DNA of 64,000 nucleotides from Sodiomyces alkalinus F11. Taxonomy: Eukaryota; Ascomycota; Sordariomycetes; Glomerellales; Plectosphaerellaceae. The notes below the pieces were generated by a model. That model was not told where the DNA came from. It made no database searches and worked only from the letters and a program-made list of their open reading frames with translations. This document shows positions 58,201-64,000 of the stretch, piece after piece. The position numbers and the translations under genes were made by a program. The stretch covers positions 5,536,346-5,600,345 of the forward strand of contig NW_021167080.1 of the NCBI RefSeq assembly GCF_003711515.1. Reading direction: 5' to 3'. How positions within the stretch are numbered: position 1 is the stretch's first letter; the number at the start of each line of letters is the position of its first letter.

Positions 58201-58381
58201 GGTGGTCACCATCTGTGCGGATATAGAACGTCTCGCGTTCAAGTGCCAACCCGGAAAAGATGCGCCGGGAACGAGCAGCGTTATCGAGAAGGGAGACATC
58301 ATCTCATTAGAGGAGGCGCGTCAGAGCACAACCCTGCTAGATCACCTGAGCCATTCCATTAAGAAGCTCGTGTGGGCATAA
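55298..58381 (+). CDS. Sac-domain phosphoinositide phosphatase with hSac2 domain
   Basis: Three exons: 55298-55499, 55587-57402, 57484-58381; 971 residues. Joins give FGVVG|LITVAKRSYLI and RFYNG|MVNDYFSQAA, both in frame. The Sac domain spans about residues 60-670, with IRGSIPLFFTQNP, HFVRLTKEYG and the catalytic CX5RT loop RTNCMDCLDRTN (Cys near residue 582). An acidic, Ser-rich insert (about 100-220) interrupts the N-terminal Sac lobe. After it, ELCQKRVV..GGWVLLTPP to about residue 830 resembles the hSac2/INPP5F domain, followed by a disordered linker. It probably dephosphorylates phosphatidylinositol phosphates on endomembranes; Sac1-type C-terminal membrane helices are absent. Substrate preference (PI4P versus others) cannot be read. 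It converges on BMT6 with 199 bp between stops. Confidence 0.88.
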
Positions 58382-58580
58382 CACATAGAGGACGTTCTCT
58401 TCGGTACTCGGGTTGGGTTTTATAGCCGCGCCAGCGTGTCAATGCATCCCGCGGGAAGCAGGCTTCTTCACGTAAGATCTAGATCTTCACTTATCCAAAA
58501 TCTCTATAATAGAACCGCAACGGGGGGTCGAGGTAGGGTCTATGCCCCCCGCCTCCCCCGTTCCCTTTATTGTCATCACC

Positions 58581-59795
58581 CTAGAGCTGCTTGGTGGCTC
58601 GATAGAGGTGCATCTGGTATCGCATGTTCTCCAGCTGGATAGGGTACCGTAAAGAATCGGATAACCTGAACCAGACGGACTCGTTCTCCTCGACTTTCTC
58701 CCAGGTGCAACCCCCGTCGCTGATGGTATCGTCCTGGGCCAGACGCCCTCGCTTGAGCAGCGCGTGGTCCAGGAGCCAGTGCATGGGGTAGCGCTTCGAC
58801 TCCTTTCCTACGACGGCCTCGGAGTAGCTTCCCGGACTGTCAACGACGAGCAACAGCGAACCGACAGGGATAACGGCGGTGAGGTTGAGGAGGAAGGCAG
58901 TCGTCTTGCCGATGCCGCCCGCCGTGAAGAGCTCGTTCAGAGTGAAAAAGAGGGTCACCAGGGAGGGGCCATCGAGGCGTGAAGCGAGCTCCTCTCTGGT
59001 CATGGCGAGCACGTCGGCGTGGACGAAAGTCGAGGAGAGCTGACCGGGCAGTATCAGAGGGGTGTTAGCGGCGCGAACCGCGGCGCTGGCGTACTTGGAC
59101 AAGGGCGGAGGGGTGGTCATGGCATCGTGGAGTTTGGCGATGGCGGGGGACCAGGGGGCCGAATCGAGGAGGGTGATGGTCCCTGAAAATGTTCTGGCCT
59201 GGCTGAGAGTATTCTGGTGGGCGAGGAATGCGGCGAGGGCAGAGATTTCGGCGGCGCCTCCTCCGATGGAGAGCACTTTGAGTATCCTGGTGTTGTGAGC
59301 ATTCGCTGTGGATGTATCCCCGCCTATCCCGTCCACGGCCTCGGGTGGCGGTAGACCCGGGAGGAGGATCCCGTCCAGGTGGCCCGCCAGGCCAACCAAG
59401 ACGGAGGCGTAGCCCAGGGCACGGGTTGGGCTCCAGCGGGCGGCGTAGGCCTCGAGGAGGGCGGGACGGGCATTCTGAAAAGCGGCGGCGAAGTCCCGGT
59501 TGAAGAGGGCTGCCTTTATCTCCTGCAAGAGCGTGGTTAGTGTTGGCGAGCCGTCCGGCGCTGCGGGCTGGAAGAGGTCTCCAAACGATCGCTGGAACTC
59601 GTCGAGGATGCGTTGCTGCAAGGGCACCGGCAGGCTGGAGAAAGCCGCTTGGCTATTTGTAGTCTCGGGCCCTTGTGGCTTGCTGGGAGGCGGATGAGTA
59701 CGTGTCGCTCGACCGTTCACTGTCGGCTGAGACCCCTTATTGCTGGACTTCTGGGACACGCGGGAAGGCTTCACGGTGCTCGGTTTTTGTGTCAT
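58581..59795 (-). CDS. BMT6: 25S rRNA (uridine(2843)-N3)-methyltransferase-like
   Basis: Single exon, 404 residues. The N-terminus (1-60) is basic, Ser/Thr/Pro-rich and disordered, as in nucleolar proteins. Then TLLQEIKAALFNRDFAAAF and LLEAYAARWSPTRALGYA, the signature of fungal Bmt6-type methyltransferases, the S-adenosylmethionine loop LKVLSIGGGAAEISALAAF (about residues 165-185), and conserved LFFTLNELFTAGGIGKTTAF and LVVDSPGSYSEA. It is expected to methylate N3 of a uridine in large-subunit rRNA in the nucleolus. The start is ATG 59795; a longer frame begins at a GTG four codons upstream and is discounted. Confidence 0.85.
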   Translation of the reverse strand: MTQKPSTVKPSRVSQKSSNKGSQPTVNGRATRTHPPPSKPQGPETTNSQAAFSSLPVPLQQRILDEFQRSFGDLFQPAAPDGSPTLTTLLQEIKAALFNRDFAAAFQNARPALLEAYAARWSPTRALGYASVLVGLAGHLDGILLPGLPPPEAVDGIGGDTSTANAHNTRILKVLSIGGGAAEISALAAFLAHQNTLSQARTFSGTITLLDSAPWSPAIAKLHDAMTTPPPLSKYASAAVRAANTPLILPGQLSSTFVHADVLAMTREELASRLDGPSLVTLFFTLNELFTAGGIGKTTAFLLNLTAVIPVGSLLLVVDSPGSYSEAVVGKESKRYPMHWLLDHALLKRGRLAQDDTISDGGCTWEKVEENESVWFRLSDSLRYPIQLENMRYQMHLYRATKQL

Positions 59796-62700
59796 TGTCG
59801 ACTTCACGGTGTTAATAGATGCGACTGAGACTGACTCGGGGACACAAGGGAGGATGAAGCTGCTTCTTTTGATTTTCCTTGGATTTTCGAGCTGTCTGTC
59901 TATATGACCGACCGACCGGACCAGATCGACTATATATTTTGTTCCTTTCCTTTAAGATCTTGGATATCTGAACCTAGTCCTCAGGGATTGAATGTCCGAT
60001 CCAGGTGAGATTAAGCTTTCGAGCAATGCCATACTGTTGTCGTAGATGATCGTGATGCTGAGGATCCCAGAAGCAAGGGAAGACCTAGGAAGACCTAGGT
60101 GGAAGGGGAGTAAAAAAAGGGGACACGGAAAAAAAGGACGGGCAAAGCAAAAAGAAAAAAAGGAGACCTAACTGAATCCGGCCTAAGGTCCAGGCCTGGC
60201 CAGGGGCTTTGGGTTTAACGGAACGAAGTCTGTGCTCATACCTCGTAGAAGCCTGACCATCCGATGACGTTAAGAATATGCCTCTACACGATGCTCATAT
60301 GTGGCGGTGCGGGACTGTGTGACTGAGCGTTGTACAACGTACAAGCGGAAAACCTCCAGGTTGTCGTTCTGCCGATTCAGTCATCTCCTCCTGTACGGAC
60401 TACCTATAAATTAACGATTAGAAGATGAGATGGAAATAATAATAAAAGTAAAAATAAAAAAGAGCCTTGGAAACCCGCCACGAGGGACACGTCCGAGGAG
60501 TCCGTTTCGAAGGAGTTGGTGAACCGCTGCAAGTTGAAGGTTGAATCCGGAGGATCCGGAGGATCCGTTGGGAGAACTAAAAGTACCTTACGCGCGCGGG
60601 GGTCAAGTCACGAGTCGAAAGTACAGCGTAACTTGGGTAGAATACAATTCTCATTTTCGTGTGTGTGGTATCTCCGCGGTTGGTGTACAACGTACCTTTA
60701 CGTTAGGTAAGGTACCGATAGATACCACAGGCGTTACCTCGAGGGAATCTCTTTGAGCCTAAATGGACAGGTGCTAGTAGATCTGTCTGATTCGTGCGGT
60801 TAAATGATACGACACCTAAGGATCGTTCAACGATTTTTGATTACCGTACATATGTATCGTGATCGAGTCCAACCTCACCATCACTGAACGACGGACAAAA
60901 TCTGATCAGCTATTTCCACTTGTGTGTCGTCGGGTATTTGGAGTCGTAATTAGTAGTTCCTAGTATCACAGCATAGTAAGGGTTTGTGAGGATCTCCCAC
61001 GGCATTTCACACTGCACTCTTGAGCCATCCCCACCCTGATTGACATCGTCGTTCCTTCGGAGGCGGAGGCGGCACGACACACAGGCGGGATTTGTAGGAC
61101 CGACATCGACGCGGTATTTAAGAGAGATTGGCTCACGGAGCAAAATATATGAAATAAAGCGGATGTTTGCGCGAATGATGCGAGAAGACATACCATCGTA
61201 AATGATATATATGGCTGCTTGCACGTGGCGGGCTTGAGTGGTGTTAATAAAACCATTTGGAAAGCAAGCCAAGCCACTCCAGGGCAGGTAGTTGACACAG
61301 TCGTCGAACTGGTGGAAGTCGAAGAAGACAGGCAGCTATAGGTAGCTGGATGAATGGCAAGCGTTTTGGCATTCCCTTCGCTACTGAGCCGAAAAAGGCA
61401 GAAGTCCGCTGCGACGCACCAGTGCAGCCATTGGGTTACCATTGCTTCTCGTAGCCTCAATAGTGAGTGAGCATAGTCGCTGGCCACAACAGGAGAAACG
61501 GGAAGCACCAGACAATCAAATGAGATATTAAAGAGGCCAGGCATCGCTCGAAGTTCCGCTAGTTTATGGATAGGTAGCCCGTCCTATCCTCCCTCGTTTT
61601 GTCCACTCCGTACATACGTTTCCCGCGCGGTCATGGCGGTCTTCCATGACCGCGAAGGGTCTACCGACCTACACGTACACCGTACACTGCTGACCGGGTT
61701 AAAATGCGGTTAAATATAGTATGAGGTATATTAGTGCCTCAACAAGCGAGGGAAATTCTCCTATCGAGACCGTTACGCGGGGAAATGGAGAGACGTACCT
61801 GACGTCGAGGCGTGTACAAGCCGTCCGTCCACCATCCATCCACCCGTGGAAGAAGGAATTGCCTGAACGAGTATAGTACGACACGGAGGTACCGCTCTCG
61901 TGTTACGGAGAACTTCGTACTGTACAATGCCTTAGGTGAGCAATGATTTCGTATACCAGTAGTTCAAGGGTCGAGTGCTTTGGTACTTTTGCGGAACTAC
62001 TAATTGATTTCGCCCAGGTGTTGTATGATTTTCCTACAGCAATTCCAAAAAGGTTCGAAGCAGTTCACCTTTGAAATATAAGGTACCGAAATTATTGTGG
62101 CTTACTCACTGTACCTACGCCAGTGCGTGTACACTAGTAATCATGACATGACGACGGCACCGTGATATAATGGAGCCCCACTTATCATACCTCCCCCCCC
62201 CCCCACCAGATCCCCCCAAACGTCGTGGCGGGCTTATGTCAGGATCGCAGATCGGATGGGGGGACGAAGAATCTGCGAACTGCACTTGCCCAACATTCGT
62301 ACAATGTACTTCGGACAAGGAGAAGAGAGGACAAATGAACCCCTTCCCAATTCGAGTAACTGATGTACGTTGTACCACAAGCGATTAAAGCTGGATGACG
62401 AAACGAAAAGCGGGTACGACTAGACTAGACGTTGTATCGCCTCTGCCGCCGCCACTCGAGGAGTTGCCAATACCGTCCGTGTAAGAAGAAAAGATTCTTA
62501 CTCCGTACGAAGTAATTACAGGCAAAAAGAAAGAAAAAATCAGAAGGGGGGGAAACATGTTTCCCTGGCGGTTGAGTTTCGCCCCACCACTCCAGTGCCT
62601 GAGAAACTAACGACGTCGCGGATGGCACAGGTCCTACTAATAATTGCTACCCCTCCCCCTCCCACCCCGCCGGAATCGCAATGCCCCTCCTGCTAAAAAA

Positions 62701-62898
62701 CCCTTTAACCCATCTTACCCATTCATCTCGTCATAATTAATCCAACCCAGTCCATCCTCCCCTCCTCTCATCTCTCACCCCAAGAAATTTTCCCTTTTTT
62801 CCTGCGAGGAACTGAATCTTTCTTTTCCCCTCCCTTCGCCCAAACTCAACATACCCCCCTTCTATAGACTGTGATACCTCTGGTAGATAATCGCAATC
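59796..62898. other. Gene-poor interval between BMT6 and transketolase
   Basis: About 3.1 kb. It contains the BMT6 promoter, several palindromic CCTAGG/GGTACC motifs, C-runs (62192-62203) and a CT-rich leader immediately before the transketolase ATG. One possible broken gene is listed separately. Confidence 0.5.
60910..61544 (-). pseudogene. Possible degraded small protein gene
   Basis: The minus strand has overlapping open frames of 192 and 120 codons. A Cys-bearing segment FFDFHQFDDCVNYLPWSG is preceded by a CTATAG acceptor-like site and followed by a GGTATGT donor-like site, and a later segment reads GGDGSRVQCEMPWEIL. It could be an uncharacterised spliced gene or a relic. No start, signal peptide or family could be fixed. 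Confidence 0.22.
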
Positions 62899-64000
62899 AT
62901 GGGCTACACCGAGAAGGACTGGCTAGCAATCAACACTATCCGTGTTCTGGCCGTGAGTTCCCACTGATTTTTTTATCCCTCCCATTGTTGCCCCGCCGCT
63001 GTTTTCCCATGCCCTTTTTGTCGTGTTGGGTGGTGGGGGGTTGTACGACTGCTCACAGTAGCTGCTGAGGGCAGCCGTCTGGGGATGACGGAGAGGGTAT
63101 CTCGACATGCTCTGGTCATTGAACCTGATAGCTAATTCAGAATGTCTTCTAGGCGGATGCCACCTTCCACAGCAACTCGGGCCACCCTGGCGCGCCCATG
63201 TAAGTCCAGCTACATCATCATCATCATCATTCATCATCATCATCATCATCCCAAAAAGCGCCATGCTGGGTCGTGGTGCGGTACGCTAACAAACTTTGGT
63301 GCTTCTCAGGGGTATGGCGCCGGTCGCTCACGTCCTCTTCAACAAATTCATGAAGTTCAACCCCAAGAACCCCAAGTGGCTCAACCGGGATCGCTTCGTT
63401 CTCTCGTGAGTTTCCATGTCTTCTTGTTAACTGGGGCTTCATCTCTCGGGCCTATGGAGTTGACCATCTGTCCACCACCAGGAACGGCCACGGCTGCATG
63501 CTTCAGTATGCTCTCCTCCACCTCTTCGGCTACGAGCTCTCCATAGATGACCTGAAGGCGTTCCGGGTAGGTCCCTCCCAGTTACGCAGCTCGCGGCTTA
63601 TATCCTGCCTAAATCTGGCGGCTTTCTAACGTCCCCCTCTTCCCCAACTTTGTAGACAGTCGACAGCATCACTCCCGGCCACCCCGAGGCCCACGACACC
63701 CCCGGTATCGAGGTCACCACCGGTCCTCTCGGCCAGGGTATCTCCAACGCTGTCGGTCTTGCCATTGCCCAGGCCCACACTGCTGCCACCTTCAACAAGG
63801 ATGCTTTCCCCCTCGTTGACAACTACACTTACTGCTTCCTCGGCGACGGCTGCTTGATGGAGGGTGTCGCCAGCGAGGCCTGCTCCCTGGCCGGCCATCT
63901 GCAGCTCGGCAACCTCATTGCTGTGTGGGATGACAACCACATCTCCATCGATGGAGACACCAATGTCGCTTTCACCGAGGATGTGAGGAAGAGGTACGAG
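62899..64000 (+). CDS. TKL1: Transketolase, 5' part (runs off window)
   Basis: Five exons seen: 62899-62952, 63153-63199, 63310-63405, 63482-63566, 63656 to beyond 64000; the first 209 codons are present. Joins rebuild [41 protein letters not shown] and [16 protein letters not shown]. It is the thiamine-diphosphate enzyme that moves two-carbon units in the pentose phosphate pathway. The N-terminal TPP domain shows substrate His in [21 protein letters not shown], and the Mg/TPP motif GDGCLMEG..N. No targeting sequence, so cytosolic. Intron 2 holds a CAT/TCA microsatellite (about 63212-63250). Truncated only by the window edge. Confidence 0.95.

Noticed and set aside
62041..62075. tRNA B-box-like GGTTCGAAGC
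   Set aside because: No A-box or acceptor-stem pairing could be found around it.

Overview
The window is nuclear DNA of a filamentous ascomycete (Pezizomycotina). The gene set, introns of mostly 60-300 bp with CTAAC/CTGAC branch sites and GC-rich third codon positions would suit a Sordariomycete, but that placement is an inference. The strongest organism-level clue is a 28-kb block in which nearly every CpA/TpG has become TpA. This is the footprint of repeat-induced point mutation (RIP), which exists only in fungi.

Left arm (1-26.5 kb), gene-dense and not RIP-mutated. An alpha/beta hydrolase (+) converges on a DUF218/YdcF-like protein (-), followed by a dihydrofolate synthetase (-). Next come an uncharacterised Ser/Pro/Arg-rich protein (+) and a long SepH/Cdc7-type septation-initiation kinase with ARM-like repeats (+, 11 exons), which converges on translin (-). 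A spliceosomal U2 snRNA (-) sits divergent to cytosolic threonyl-tRNA synthetase (+). Then follow sterol C-24(28) reductase ERG4 (+) and V-ATPase proteolipid subunit c VMA3 (-, five exons, two of them tiny). I joined exons by reading splice sites; nearly all joins keep frame and restore family motifs.

Middle (26.5-54.6 kb), a nest of RIP-destroyed retroelements. The outer boundary is a Ty1/Copia element with about 195-bp LTRs (TG..CA type, TGTTA/TAACA), a GTTTC target-site duplication, a primer-binding site resembling half of initiator tRNA-Met, and a polypurine tract. Inside are a complete-length Gypsy element (36746-44071, minus strand, two 536-bp LTRs), a second truncated Gypsy/chromovirus relic (minus strand) with an unexplained extra reading frame of about 550 codons, copia gag and reverse-transcriptase/RNase H relics, a pair of about 193-bp direct repeats with minisatellites, and a LINE (non-LTR) relic with endonuclease, reverse transcriptase and CCHC motifs. 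All coding frames are broken mainly at former Gln/Trp codons.

Right arm (55-64 kb), again gene-dense and unmutated: a Sac-type phosphoinositide phosphatase with an hSac2 domain (+) converging on 25S rRNA m3U methyltransferase BMT6 (-), a 3-kb gene-poor stretch, and the 5' part of transketolase (+) running off the end.

The genes are unrelated housekeeping functions (folate, translation, ergosterol, vacuolar acidification, phosphoinositides, rRNA modification, pentose phosphate pathway), not a cluster. The unusual content is the nested RIP block and the small RNA gene.
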